Below the pieces are notes generated by a model, which was given only the letters and a program-made list of their open reading frames with translations, did not search any database and was not told the origin of the DNA. Shown here in pieces: positions 26,259 to 55,026 of a stretch of 64,000 bases of DNA (positions are counted from its first letter, which is position 1; the number at the start of each line of letters is the position of its first letter). This DNA is from an uncultured Caldilinea sp. (lineage in GTDB: Bacteria; Chloroflexota; Anaerolineae; Caldilineales; Caldilineaceae): positions 1-64,000 of the forward strand of contig NZ_CAKZMJ010000109.1 of NCBI RefSeq assembly GCF_937128415.1, read 5' to 3'. A program made the translations under genes and the position numbers.

Positions 26259-26777
26259 TTGCTATTCTTGCGCACGATGCGATCGCATGCCGCCACTCTT
26301 CTACGGATACGCCGTCGCCGGAGAGAGCGCCGCTGGCTTGGCTACGTCAACGTGTTCCTGGCAGGCATTTTTGGGTTGATCCTCCCCTTCGTCTGTTGGG
26401 GCGCCGAGGCCACGCCGGGGCACGCGCACCTTCGCGCGCATTTCGTCTTCATGACGCCCGATGCTTCCACCGGTCAGACGTTCACGGCCTATCCTAATGC
26501 ACAAGCTGCAGTCCTCGCCGCCGCCCGTTCCATGGCGGAGGGTCTGCATGAGCTGTGCACCGCTCCTGTCAAAAGCGCTACAGCGAACTCGCCGGCGGGT
26601 CAGTCGACGCCGCAGACCCTGGCCGTCACCTTGTTGCTGCTTGTGGTCTTCGGCGCTTTAATCGCATTGCTTCGTCATCATCTAGGCGCTTTCCCAGAAC
26701 GCTTCTCAGCGATGTTTCTTTGCTGGCTCCCCCTCGATGTCGCAACGCCCCCGCCTCGCCCCTCTTCTCTTTTCTGA
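26259..26777 (+). CDS. Predicted two-helix membrane protein (172 aa)
   Basis: Not recognised. An Arg-rich N-terminus (IRRRRRERRW) precedes a hydrophobic segment (VNVFLAGIFGLILPFVCW, about 30-48). An approximately 85-residue stretch with HAHLRAHFVF follows, then a second membrane helix (LAVTLLLLVVFGALIALL, about 121-138) and a short tail. Arg-rich residues on the inside would place the central part outside the cytoplasm. It lies 224 nt upstream of the copper-chaperone gene on the same strand; a link to metal handling is only suggested by position. An internal ATG seven codons later is an alternative start. Confidence 0.55.
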   Translation: MLFLRTMRSHAATLLRIRRRRRERRWLGYVNVFLAGIFGLILPFVCWGAEATPGHAHLRAHFVFMTPDASTGQTFTAYPNAQAAVLAAARSMAEGLHELCTAPVKSATANSPAGQSTPQTLAVTLLLLVVFGALIALLRHHLGAFPERFSAMFLCWLPLDVATPPPRPSSLF

Positions 26778-27001
26778 AAAATTGCCTCTCACATGGGTGC
26801 GTCAGCCATCGAGCGGATGTCTCGAATGGCGACGCGCAGCTGTCTGACAACCTATCACAGTGTTGCATAGGGGTGCAACCACGTTTGTAAACGTCTGCCC
26901 CATGTTCATGGGGTTCACAGCAAACATCTGAGCGCCTACGCAGTTAGACAAACCGGGCACATTTTCGTTTTTTTAGGAAATTTTCAGGAAAGAGGAGAAC
27001 C

Positions 27002-27958
<957 letters not shown>

Positions 27959-28019
27959 TAGGAGTCGGTAAGCGATCCCGGTCAGCGCCGTCTCGGCGGA
28001 GCGCAAAGGTTTGGAGGAA

Positions 28020-28153
28020 TGCAGGCGCAGCTCGGAGCTGCACTTGCTCGATTTTCCCCTGGCTCCAGGGTTCACCGAGAGCCTGCAGCTGCGAGCCGCA
28101 GCTACGATCAAATCGGTGCATTCTCGTAGGCGCAGCTGTAAGCTGCGCCTACG
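28020..28153. repeat. Intergenic hairpin repeats
   Basis: In the 442-nt gap before menF, CGTAGGCGCAGCT-GTA-AGCTGCGCCTACG (28125-28153) is a perfect 13-bp stem. Two related GCAGCT/AGCTGC units precede it at about 28025-28045 and 28085-28105. The elements match the family at 19404-19570, 33710-33800 and 63361-63698. Confidence 0.7.
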
Positions 28154-28233
28154 TTTGCTAGGGGTCGTTTGTTCAATTCCATAAGCTCCTCACCCATTTC
28201 CCGTTCAACTAAAAACCCCAAAACCACGATCTT

Positions 28234-28261
28234 TTGACAGCGAACGCGCAGTTGTGATATT
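28234..28261 (+). promoter_or_regulatory. Candidate promoter of the men operon
   Basis: Perfect -35 TTGACA (28234-28239), 16-nt spacer, GATATT (28256-28261, 4 of 6). It lies 140 nt before the chosen menF start. Confidence 0.45.
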
Positions 28262-28263
28262 CC

Positions 28264-28305
<42 letters not shown>

Positions 28306-28400
28306 CAGCAGGCGCCGGACTTTGAATAAAATAAAGGGCGATGGACAATGAGCGCCGGAGCAAACCATCCAAATCCGACTCAGGCGGCGAAGGGACGTTT

Positions 28401-29630
<1,230 letters not shown>

Positions 29631-29631
29631 G

Positions 29632-31356
<1,725 letters not shown>

Positions 31357-31567
31357 AGTCGCACAATTGTAAAGAGCGGCGGGCAATTGCCCATGTCACC
31401 GTCGAGCACTCTGCGCAGCAGCCAGGCTGGAAACGAGAATTCAGGACTTTGCGACCGTACGACACGACCGGAATATACGACCGCAAGAGCGGTGAACAAT
31501 TGCAGGTGAGCAAGAGCGCCATGAAGTCAAGAAAAGAAACAAGGCAGTAAAGGAGCAGGCGAGCATC

Positions 31568-32479
<912 letters not shown>

Positions 32480-32552
32480 GCTGAAACACAGAAGGCTCTT
32501 GACAATTGTAAACTGCGAGAATTCTCACGAGGGACCAACGCCTGAGCGCGCT

Positions 32553-33635
<1,083 letters not shown>

Positions 33636-33709
33636 GCGCGCTTTGCCGCTTCACACTTTCCGCAAAGGATTTCTTGTCCGATTTCTATATGGCTGCTAAC
33701 CGCTGGCGG

Positions 33710-33800
33710 CCTATAGAGGCCGCTCGCAGCTGCGCTGGCTCGAATTCTCTAAAAATTTTGTGAGGTCCACCAAGAACCTGCGACTGCGAGCCGCAGCCAC
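33710..33800. repeat. Intergenic hairpin repeats
   Basis: In the 352-nt gap before arsM, GCGGCC-TATAGA-GGCCGC (near 33710-33725) is an inverted repeat, and GCGACTGCGAGCCGCAGCC (about 33780-33800) resembles the dispersed family at 19404-19570, 28020-28153 and 63361-63698. Confidence 0.55.
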
Positions 33801-33883
33801 CCCAAACCATAGATCGGGCGAAGCATCCTGGAAAATGAGGGCGGCTGCACCGTGACGAGCTACGCATCAACAAAATTTTCCGC

Positions 33884-33913
33884 TTGACAAATCGATAAAT
33901 ATCGATATATTAT
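33884..33913 (+). promoter_or_regulatory. arsM promoter with ArsR/SmtB-type operator
   Basis: -35 TTGACA (33884-33889) and -10 TATTAT (33908-33913, 5 of 6) are 18 nt apart. The spacer and flank contain ATCGAT-AAAT-ATCGAT, an AT-rich inverted repeat of the kind bound by ArsR-family metalloregulators. A regulator sitting here would block RNA polymerase until a metalloid is bound. No arsR gene is in the window. Confidence 0.7.
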
Positions 33914-33987
33914 AAGGCAATCCGGGCGCCGGGACGTTGCAGCACATCGATCAAAGCCATCAATTCACCGAAAGGAACAACAAGACC

Positions 33988-34749
<762 letters not shown>

Positions 34750-34755
34750 GGAGGC

Positions 34756-34801
34756 GTGTTGCGTGTTGCGTGCTGCGTGTTGCGTGCTGCGTGTTGCGTG
34801 G
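34756..34801. repeat. Simple repeat GCGTGTTGCGTGCT
   Basis: The 7-nt words TGTTGCG and TGCTGCG alternate about six times just after arsM. It is a low-complexity tract with no apparent secondary function. Confidence 0.8.
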
Positions 34802-34901
34802 TATGATGGCGTGGGTGGAACCATGCGTGTTCTGGGGCTGATGAAAGAATGCGAAACGTGCACAAACGCAATCCGCAGCACGTTCTATCGAATGCGACTC
34901 A

Positions 34902-35678
<777 letters not shown>

Positions 35679-35709
35679 ACGCCTTCCTCACCACCTTTCT
35701 CAGGCGGCC

Positions 35710-37440
<1,731 letters not shown>

Positions 37441-37610
37441 ACGCTGAATCTCCAAGATGAAATGAGCTGCAAAATCAGTTGACCGCCAAAGAATGTTTCC
37501 CAGGCGAGACGCAGAAGCCCGATCACCGGAAAAATGCTGCGCATTCGACGCCTCTGCGGTGAATGTTTTGTGCAGTGGGGTCCGTAAAATTTTAACACCG
37601 GCGAAGGTTA

Positions 37611-37680
37611 TGCGCCAAGCGTGAAGGCTATGTGCCAAGTGTGATGAATCATGCTATACTTGCAGCGCGCACTTGGCGTG
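37611..37680 (+). promoter_or_regulatory. DUF2905 promoter region with three GCCAAG sites
   Basis: -10 TATACT is at 37655-37660. Two direct sites, TGCGCCAAGCGTG (37611) and TGTGCCAAGTGTG (37631), lie exactly 20 bp apart upstream, and a third in inverse orientation (CGCACTTGGCGTG, 37668-37680) lies just downstream of the start region. The spacing suggests binding on one face of the helix by an unidentified regulator. Confidence 0.5.
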
Positions 37681-37710
37681 AATCCCAAACAGGACATTTC
37701 GTAAAAGGCT

Positions 37711-37932
37711 ATGACGGAAGTAGGCAAATTGCTGATGGTGATGGGCGCCGGGTTGTTTTTGATCGGATTGTTGCTCGTGTTCGGCGCCAGATTTCCCTGG
37801 TTTGGCAACCTGCCGGGAGACATCGTCATCAAACGCGACAATTTCACACTCTTTGCGCCGCTTGGCACGATGATCCTGCTCAGCATTGTGCTGACGATTG
37901 TGCTCAACGTGATCGCCCGCCTGTTTCGATAG
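37711..37932 (+). CDS. DUF2905 family membrane protein
   Basis: A 73-aa protein with two transmembrane helices (about residues 6-26 and 49-70) joined by a cytosolic or external loop containing the family motif FPWFGNLPGDIVIKRDN. DUF2905 proteins are small conserved membrane proteins of unknown function. AAAAGG lies a few nt before the ATG. It is monocistronic and divergent from the ThDP enzyme. Confidence 0.88.
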   Translation: MTEVGKLLMVMGAGLFLIGLLLVFGARFPWFGNLPGDIVIKRDNFTLFAPLGTMILLSIVLTIVLNVIARLFR

Positions 37933-38057
37933 GCGGGCGTTGCTCATGCGGACGTTCTCAAACAGTTGCATACAAGAGCGGAGGATGCTGCAGAGAACGC
38001 CCTCCTTGCATCCACACAGCCCCAGCAGGAAAAGTCGGTCAGCCTCCTCGAGGCTCT

Positions 38058-39026
<969 letters not shown>

Positions 39027-39058
39027 TGCGCCTCCTTCGCTTTATTACGGGGTTGCGT

Positions 39059-39334
39059 TCAGCCGCCGATGACAACCGTCCACGGTCGAATACGCCACGC
39101 CGTCACCAGCCCGTGTTTCACATAGGGGTCATTGCGGACGAACGCTTCGATCGGCTCCGGCCCGTCCGCCTTGAAGACGAACACGGCGCCATCGACCGGC
39201 TCGGCGAGCGCGCCGACCATGAGCAGCTCGCCCCGTTCGTGGGCCGCCTGCGCCAGCGCCAGGTGTTCAGCTCGATAGGGCGTGCGCCGCTCCAGAATGT
39301 CCTCGACGTAGTCATAAAACAGCAGATAGTGCAT
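39059..39334 (-). CDS. YciI-like protein
   Basis: A 91-aa YCII-domain protein (dimeric alpha/beta barrel). The family His-Asp pair lies in the conserved positions (RAEHLALAQAAHERGELL and FVRNDPYVKHGLV). The start at 39334 is preferred because AGGA lies 7 nt upstream; an ATG two codons earlier would sit directly on the AGGA. YciI-like proteins may be enzymes in small-molecule degradation, but none is well characterised. It sits 30 nt downstream of the GH13 gene. Confidence 0.85.
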   Translation of the reverse strand: MHYLLFYDYVEDILERRTPYRAEHLALAQAAHERGELLMVGALAEPVDGAVFVFKADGPEPIEAFVRNDPYVKHGLVTAWRIRPWTVVIGG

Positions 39335-39363
39335 GGTCATTCCTTTCGTTTGACTGAATTGCT

Positions 39364-41187
<1,824 letters not shown>

Positions 41188-41273
41188 GGTTTGCAAAAGG
41201 GATGGAATCCGGATGCGAAATAAAGGGTGGAGCGAGGCGAATAGTCGGGAGCCTATCCGCCTCAGCACGCGCC

Positions 41274-42948
<1,675 letters not shown>

Positions 42949-43176
42949 ATGATGGATTACTTTATTGTTCAATTGGCTCGCAGCGAATACGAAGAGCGTG
43001 TTCGCAAAGCGGAGATGGAATTGATGGCGAAACGCCGCCAGCTCGAGGAACCGGGCGTGATGAGCCGCATGCTCTTTCGCCTGGGCGAGTGGCTGGAAAG
43101 CGTCGGCGCGCGCTTGAAGGCGCATTACCAGCCGACGTCTCTACGCCAGACCTATCACGGCGGTCACGCCAGATAA
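42949..43176 (+). CDS. Small helical protein of unknown function (75 aa)
   Basis: Unrecognised. After MMDYFIVQLARSEYEERVRK, charged heptads continue through EMELMAKRRQLEEPG (a likely coiled coil or amphipathic helix), then a helix (MLFRLGEWLESVGARLKAHY) and a basic tail. There is no signal or membrane helix. AAAGGAG sits 9 nt before the ATG, and a second ATG follows one codon later. A strong hairpin ends the unit at 43234-43270. Confidence 0.6.
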   Translation: MMDYFIVQLARSEYEERVRKAEMELMAKRRQLEEPGVMSRMLFRLGEWLESVGARLKAHYQPTSLRQTYHGGHAR

Positions 43177-43233
43177 TTTTTCTCCCGCACAGTTGCAAAG
43201 ATGCATCTGTGATGAAAACAAAAAAGAATAAAA

Positions 43234-43270
43234 AAATGCAAACACCGCTGAATGAGCGGTGTTTGCATTT
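43234..43270. terminator. Strong hairpin, terminator candidate
   Basis: AAATGCAAACACCGCT-GAATG-AGCGGTGTTTGCATTT gives a perfect 16-bp stem with a 5-nt loop. It follows the small helical gene. A-rich sequence precedes it and a short T run ends it, so it could act on either strand, with the A tract giving a longer U run on the minus strand. Confidence 0.65.
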
Positions 43271-43342
43271 CCAGGCGTTTCTAATTGACGATGCATCTCC
43301 CAAAGTTTTCGGAACAAGCATGCTCCTGATACACTGCATGGC

Positions 43343-45898
43343 ATGAGCGAAATGACATTTCCTGTGAAGCCGGAGATCATGAGTCCGGCCGGCTACTGGC
43401 CCCAATTGCACGCCGCCGTTGAGGCGGGCGCCGACGCAGTCTACTTTGGCTTGCGCCACTTCACGGCGCGCGCCAAGGTCGGCTTTGCGCTTGAAGAGCT
43501 GCCGGAAGTCATGGATGCGTTGCACCGCCGCGGCGTCAAGGGGTACGTCACCTTCAACACGCTCGTTTTCGACCATGAAATGGAAACCGCAGCGCGGGCA
43601 ATCGCAGCGATTGTCGAAGCGGGCGCCGACGCCTTGATCGTGCAGGACATCGGTGTCGCCCGGCTGGTGCGCGCCATCGCCCCCGACGTCGCCGTGCACG
43701 GCAGCACGCAGATGAGCATCACCAGCGCCGAAGGCGTGGCGCTGGCCCAGCAGTTCGGCGTCTCGCGCGTGGTGCTGGCGCGCGAGCTTTCGCTGGAGGA
43801 GGTGCGCGCCATCCGCCGCGCCACCGACTGCGAGCTCGAACTCTTCGTCCACGGCGCGCTGTGCGTCTCCTATTCCGGGCAATGCTTCTCCTCGGAGGCG
43901 TGGGGCGGACGCAGCGCCAATCGCGGCCAGTGCGCGCAGGCGTGCCGCCTCCCCTATGAACTGATCGTGGATGACGCACCGAAGCCGCTAGGCGACGCGC
44001 GCTATTTGCTCTCGCCCGGCGACCTGTACGCCCTGCGCCAAATTCCGGAGATTCTCCAAATCGGCGTTCATGCGCTGAAGATCGAAGGACGCTACAAAGA
44101 CGCCGACTATGTGGCGCTCGCCACCGCAGCCTATCGCAAAGCCGTGGATGAGGCGTGGGCCGGCTTGCCGCTGAGCCTGACGCGTCGCGAGGAGCTGCAA
44201 CTGGAGCAGGTCTATTCGCGCGGCCTGGGGCCCTATTTCATCGCCGGAGTGAATCATCAAGCCGTCGTGAGAGGACGCACCCCGCGCCATCGCGGCGTGT
44301 TGATGGGGCGCGTCGTGCGCGTGCTGGCGGATCGAGTGTGGGTTGCGGTGGAGCCGGAAGTGGCCGCCGTTGCGCCCCTCAAACCCGGGGACGGCGTCGT
44401 CTTCGACGCCGCCGACTGGCGCAGCCCGGAGGAGCCGGAGGAAGGCGGCCGCATCTATCATGTCCTTCCTCGGCGCAATGGGCTGGTCGAACTGACCTTC
44501 GGCAACGGAGCCATCGATTTTTCGCGCATTCGACCGGGCGATCTGCTCTGGCGCACCCACGATCCCGACCTGGATCGGCTGGTGCGTCCTTATGTGGAGG
44601 CGAAAGCGCCGGTGCGTCGTCAGCCGGTCAAGGTGCATGCGATCGCGGCGGAGGGCGCGCCGCTCGTGCTTGAGTGGACGTTGGCGGAGGATCCTCAGGT
44701 GCAGGTCACGCTCTGGTCAGACGAACCGTTGGAGACCGCCACCCAGCGCGCGCTCGACGCCCCTCTCTTGCGCGAGCAGCTCGGACGCCTGGGCGGCACG
44801 CCCTACGAGCTTGCCGAACTTACGCTGGACGTCAGCGGCCGTCCCTTTGCGCCCGCCTCCCTGCTCAACCACCTGCGCCGCGAGGCTGTGGCGCAACTTC
44901 AGGAGCGCCAACGTCGCCGCCATGCCGTCGTGCATGATCCGCTCGATGCGCTGCGGCGGGTGGCGGAGGCCAATCAGCAATCGACCGTTCATCTCCCGAT
45001 CCATCGAACTTCCTCCAGGCAAGAGCAGATCGCCCTGCATCTGCTGGTGCGCACGCCCGAACAGCTCGACGCCGCCCTGGCCGTGCGACCGAGCAGCATT
45101 ACGCTCGACTATCTGGAGCTTTATGGGCTGCGCACGTCGGTGGAAAAAGTGCAGGCCGCCGGCGTCGATGTGCGCGTCGCCAGCCCGCGCGTCCTGAAAC
45201 CCAACGAGCAGCGCATCGTGAATTTTCTTCTGCGCCTGGGCTGTCCCATCCTGGTGCGCTCGAGCGGCCTGCTCTATGCCCTGCGCACGGCGCCGGCCGC
45301 GCCGGAACTGATCGGAGACTTCAGCCTCAACGCCGCCAACGAACTTTCGGCGCGCACGTTGCTGGCGCTGGGGCTGACGCGTCTGACGCCGACGCATGAC
45401 CTCAACGCCGCTCAGGTGGCGGAGCTGGCCCGGCGCGTCGGCCCGGCCCTTATCGAAGCGATCGCCTATCAGCACCTGCCGGTCTTTCACACCGAGCACT
45501 GCGTCTTCTGCCGTTTCCTCTCGACGGGAACCAGCTATAAAGATTGCGGCCATCCATGCGAAAAACACAAGGTCGCCTTACAGGACGGCGCCGGACGCCG
45601 CCACCCGGTCATGGCCGACGTCGGCTGTCGCAACACCGTCTTCGGCGCCGAGGCGCAGGACGCCAGCCTGCACCTCGATGCATGGCGAGCAGTTGGCATT
45701 CAGCACTATCGACTGGAGTTTGTGCACGAAAGCGGCGCCCAGGTCTATGAGGTCGCCGAGGCGTTCCGCGCAGCGCTGGACGGCAAGCTGAACGGAGCGG
45801 CGCTGCGCAAGCGATTGGAGCGCATTGCGCCGCAGGGCGTGACCGAAGGCAGCCTCTTCGTCCCGCCGAATTACACCGAGATTCCGCTGCTGTTGTAG
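43343..45898 (+). CDS. U32-family protein, long form (RlhA-like)
   Basis: An 851-aa member of the U32 peptidase family, best compared with RlhA, which hydroxylates 23S rRNA C2501, rather than with a true protease. The N-terminal U32 domain has the family block HGALCVSYSGQCFSSEAW with RSANRGQCAQACR; a middle domain (about 330-560) resembles DUF3656. The C-terminal half is a second U32-like module with a Cys cluster (HTEHCVFCRFL, CGHPC, DVGCRNTVF) suited to an Fe-S centre. The activity is inferred from family knowledge. Confidence 0.85.
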   Translation: MSEMTFPVKPEIMSPAGYWPQLHAAVEAGADAVYFGLRHFTARAKVGFALEELPEVMDALHRRGVKGYVTFNTLVFDHEMETAARAIAAIVEAGADALIVQDIGVARLVRAIAPDVAVHGSTQMSITSAEGVALAQQFGVSRVVLARELSLEEVRAIRRATDCELELFVHGALCVSYSGQCFSSEAWGGRSANRGQCAQACRLPYELIVDDAPKPLGDARYLLSPGDLYALRQIPEILQIGVHALKIEGRYKDADYVALATAAYRKAVDEAWAGLPLSLTRREELQLEQVYSRGLGPYFIAGVNHQAVVRGRTPRHRGVLMGRVVRVLADRVWVAVEPEVAAVAPLKPGDGVVFDAADWRSPEEPEEGGRIYHVLPRRNGLVELTFGNGAIDFSRIRPGDLLWRTHDPDLDRLVRPYVEAKAPVRRQPVKVHAIAAEGAPLVLEWTLAEDPQVQVTLWSDEPLETATQRALDAPLLREQLGRLGGTPYELAELTLDVSGRPFAPASLLNHLRREAVAQLQERQRRRHAVVHDPLDALRRVAEANQQSTVHLPIHRTSSRQEQIALHLLVRTPEQLDAALAVRPSSITLDYLELYGLRTSVEKVQAAGVDVRVASPRVLKPNEQRIVNFLLRLGCPILVRSSGLLYALRTAPAAPELIGDFSLNAANELSARTLLALGLTRLTPTHDLNAAQVAELARRVGPALIEAIAYQHLPVFHTEHCVFCRFLSTGTSYKDCGHPCEKHKVALQDGAGRRHPVMADVGCRNTVFGAEAQDASLHLDAWRAVGIQHYRLEFVHESGAQVYEVAEAFRAALDGKLNGAALRKRLERIAPQGVTEGSLFVPPNYTEIPLLL

Positions 45899-46023
45899 CG
45901 CGGCCGTTCCTGTAGGTCACGCCTCCAGTGCGACTGTAGGCGTCCGACCCCAAGGCCGAAGCTACAAATGTCTTGGATGCTCAAAAAACCTACATTGAAG
46001 AGAGGGCAAAAGAGGAGGCGTGC

Positions 46024-46818
<795 letters not shown>

Positions 46819-46843
46819 ATTGTGCGCATGAACTTGCTCAGCG

Positions 46844-47941
<1,098 letters not shown>

Positions 47942-47960
47942 GATGGACCCTCCTGCAGGC

Positions 47961-49331
<1,371 letters not shown>

Positions 49332-49397
49332 GCCTTTTATTGTACAGAAAGTCGGTCAGAACCGAAACAACGCCAACGCGCTTCGGCTCTGCTCCGC

Positions 49398-52640
<3,243 letters not shown>

Positions 52641-52668
52641 GGCGTCTATCACCTCATCGCAATCATTC

Positions 52669-52975
<307 letters not shown>

Positions 52976-52981
52976 ATGTGC

Positions 52982-53010
52982 AGTGTAGCACGCGGCAAAT
53001 GGCATGTCAA
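52982..53010 (-). promoter_or_regulatory. ileS promoter
   Basis: Perfect -35 TTGACA (53010-53005), 17-nt spacer, -10 TACACT (52987-52982, 4 of 6). The predicted start near 52975 coincides with the beginning of the T-box structure. Confidence 0.7.
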
Positions 53011-53049
53011 TCTGTGTACACAGACAACACAGATAGCGCCCGCAATCGT

Positions 53050-54822
53050 TCAAGGCGCTCCAACATAGCGCACTCGATAGATGATTCCTGAACCGTAATC
53101 GCCGACCAACAGATCGCCATTGGAATCCGTGGCCAGGGGCAAGGGGCGACTCAGGTTGTCGAGGAACAGCGAAGCCTCTCCACGGAAAGTCACCCCGTCC
53201 GGCCCATGAATGGGGGTCAGAAGAATCCGCTCAACGGCCGGTTGAACCGGTTCGGCGCTAAAGACCGACCCAAAGAGCGAGACATACAGCGTGCGATATT
53301 CTTCGGGCCAGTCCGGGTTGGTAATGTACGCAAGGCTGTTGGCGCTTGCATGCGCAGTGACTTCCAGCACGGGGCTGCTGTAGGGCTGTCCCTCCTGCTC
53401 TGGAGGGTCGACCATGCCGAACTGCTCGGGGAACCCATAGTGCAGTCCCCAGCGGATATGGTTCACCTCGTCTGGGGCCGAGTTGAAGTCCGGTCCATTT
53501 TCTCCGGCGAAAAGGCTCCAAAGAATCGAGCCTTGATACGGGACAGGCGCCCACAGCAAACCATAGGCGTTGCGCACGCCGCGTGCGACCACCTCCAAGG
53601 CGTCCTGACCCTGACCATCGCGATGGAGGCGCAGGATCGTTGCATTGAGGTCGCCGCCCGTTTCCAGATCACCGGTGGAGCCTAATCCAAAGTAAATCCA
53701 GGTGTACGGCGGCTCTCCGGTGAACGGATCGGGGACCGGATTCCAGATCAATCCGTTGTTTTGATGGCGCCCCCAGGGCAATCCTTCGAGGCGCAGCTCA
53801 AATTGATCGGCGACGCCATCGCCGTCTCCATCCATCGTGCGCCAGAGATTGCCGCGTCCGCCCACCCAGACAGCGCCGTCGATCGGATCGTACAACAATC
53901 CGACGACTTCCTCGAAGCCCGATGCATAGAGCTGGCGCTCCTCATAGAAGCCGTCGCCGTTGCGATCGTGATATGTCCAAATGCGGCCGTTTTGCTGGCT
54001 GACGAGGAGCGTATCCTTGGCAACGACCTGAAATTGGGTGATAGAGAATACTTCGGCGGCAATTGGCTCTACAAGGAAGCCGCTCGGCGCTTCGATCGGC
54101 GGCGTCTGCGTCGGCCGCGCCACGATTTCGCGCCATGTGCTCAGCAGGCGGACATCCTCAATCTCAAGCGCGCCCTCCATGTCCGCCCACTCAAAGACAA
54201 GCTGCAACTCTTGCAAAGCGGCGACGTTCAACGGACGGAATTCGTCATCACGGACTTCGTTCAACGGGAAATAGAAGGTCGTCGAGCCGGTTCCCGCTTC
54301 TGCGAGCGGCAGCGCAGGCAAACGCTGCAAGATGCGCCGCCCATCCGCTTCCACAAAATACAAGTTGGGCCTCAAGGTTCCCTCCACGCGCAAGGAGAGG
54401 GCCAGCACTTCGCGACCGCTGAGCTTCAGCGTCTCCGGCGGCAAACGCATCGACCAGCGAGCAAAAATCGAAGCATTGACCTTTGCTTCAATGCGATGAG
54501 GAGGTTGCGCCGTCTGGCAGTGCAAAGTCTCGGGCTGCGAAGCATCGCCGACGCGTTTTCCAAAGCACACCGTGACGCCGTCGGCGGTCTGGCAGTGAAG
54601 CGCCTCCGGCCCTGAGGCGTCGCACTGAAACGTCACGCCGTCGGCGGTCAATAAGTTCATATCCAGAGCAGGGGGATGCGCCGCCGTGACCATCATGTTC
54701 ACCGGCGCCGGCTCCGCCGGGAGAGGGGTTTCCTGAAGAGTTGGCTGAGGGGCATTGTTGCACGCCGCCAGCAACACGCCCAAAGCCAGCAAAAAAGCAA
54801 GAGCAAAGCGATTGTTTCCCAT
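53050..54822 (-). CDS. PQQ-type sugar dehydrogenase-like lipoprotein
   Basis: A 590-aa lipoprotein (lipobox Cys21, VLLAAC). A short Cys-containing segment with an internal repeat (PEALHCQTADG and PETLHCQTAQ) is followed by a beta-sandwich-like domain (about 100-265). Residues 290-590 form a six-bladed glucose/sorbosone-dehydrogenase propeller with Ca-binding loops (DRNGDGFYEE, DGDGDGVADQ), LFAGENGPDFN and EVNHIRWGLHYGFPEQ. PQQ-dependent oxidation of a sugar outside the membrane is possible, but the PQQ ligands cannot be verified by eye. The ATG at 54822 opens the signal peptide. It lies 204 nt after the lamin-tail gene. Confidence 0.82.
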   Translation of the reverse strand: MGNNRFALAFLLALGVLLAACNNAPQPTLQETPLPAEPAPVNMMVTAAHPPALDMNLLTADGVTFQCDASGPEALHCQTADGVTVCFGKRVGDASQPETLHCQTAQPPHRIEAKVNASIFARWSMRLPPETLKLSGREVLALSLRVEGTLRPNLYFVEADGRRILQRLPALPLAEAGTGSTTFYFPLNEVRDDEFRPLNVAALQELQLVFEWADMEGALEIEDVRLLSTWREIVARPTQTPPIEAPSGFLVEPIAAEVFSITQFQVVAKDTLLVSQQNGRIWTYHDRNGDGFYEERQLYASGFEEVVGLLYDPIDGAVWVGGRGNLWRTMDGDGDGVADQFELRLEGLPWGRHQNNGLIWNPVPDPFTGEPPYTWIYFGLGSTGDLETGGDLNATILRLHRDGQGQDALEVVARGVRNAYGLLWAPVPYQGSILWSLFAGENGPDFNSAPDEVNHIRWGLHYGFPEQFGMVDPPEQEGQPYSSPVLEVTAHASANSLAYITNPDWPEEYRTLYVSLFGSVFSAEPVQPAVERILLTPIHGPDGVTFRGEASLFLDNLSRPLPLATDSNGDLLVGDYGSGIIYRVRYVGAP

Positions 54823-55026
54823 ATTGAATCCACACAATCTCAACGTTCGCCTGACTTTGATCCTATAGGCGGACGCGTCCCATTCAGACGCTGGATTGGT
54901 TTGGCGCGCCCGCTTTTTCCAAGTGTATGCCAGAAAGGCCGATGGGAACAAAGCCACAGGGTGGTCAATGAGTGGGGTATCGGGGAAAAACGGGAGCGGA
55001 TTGTCGGCTAGCTTCAAAAATGGATG

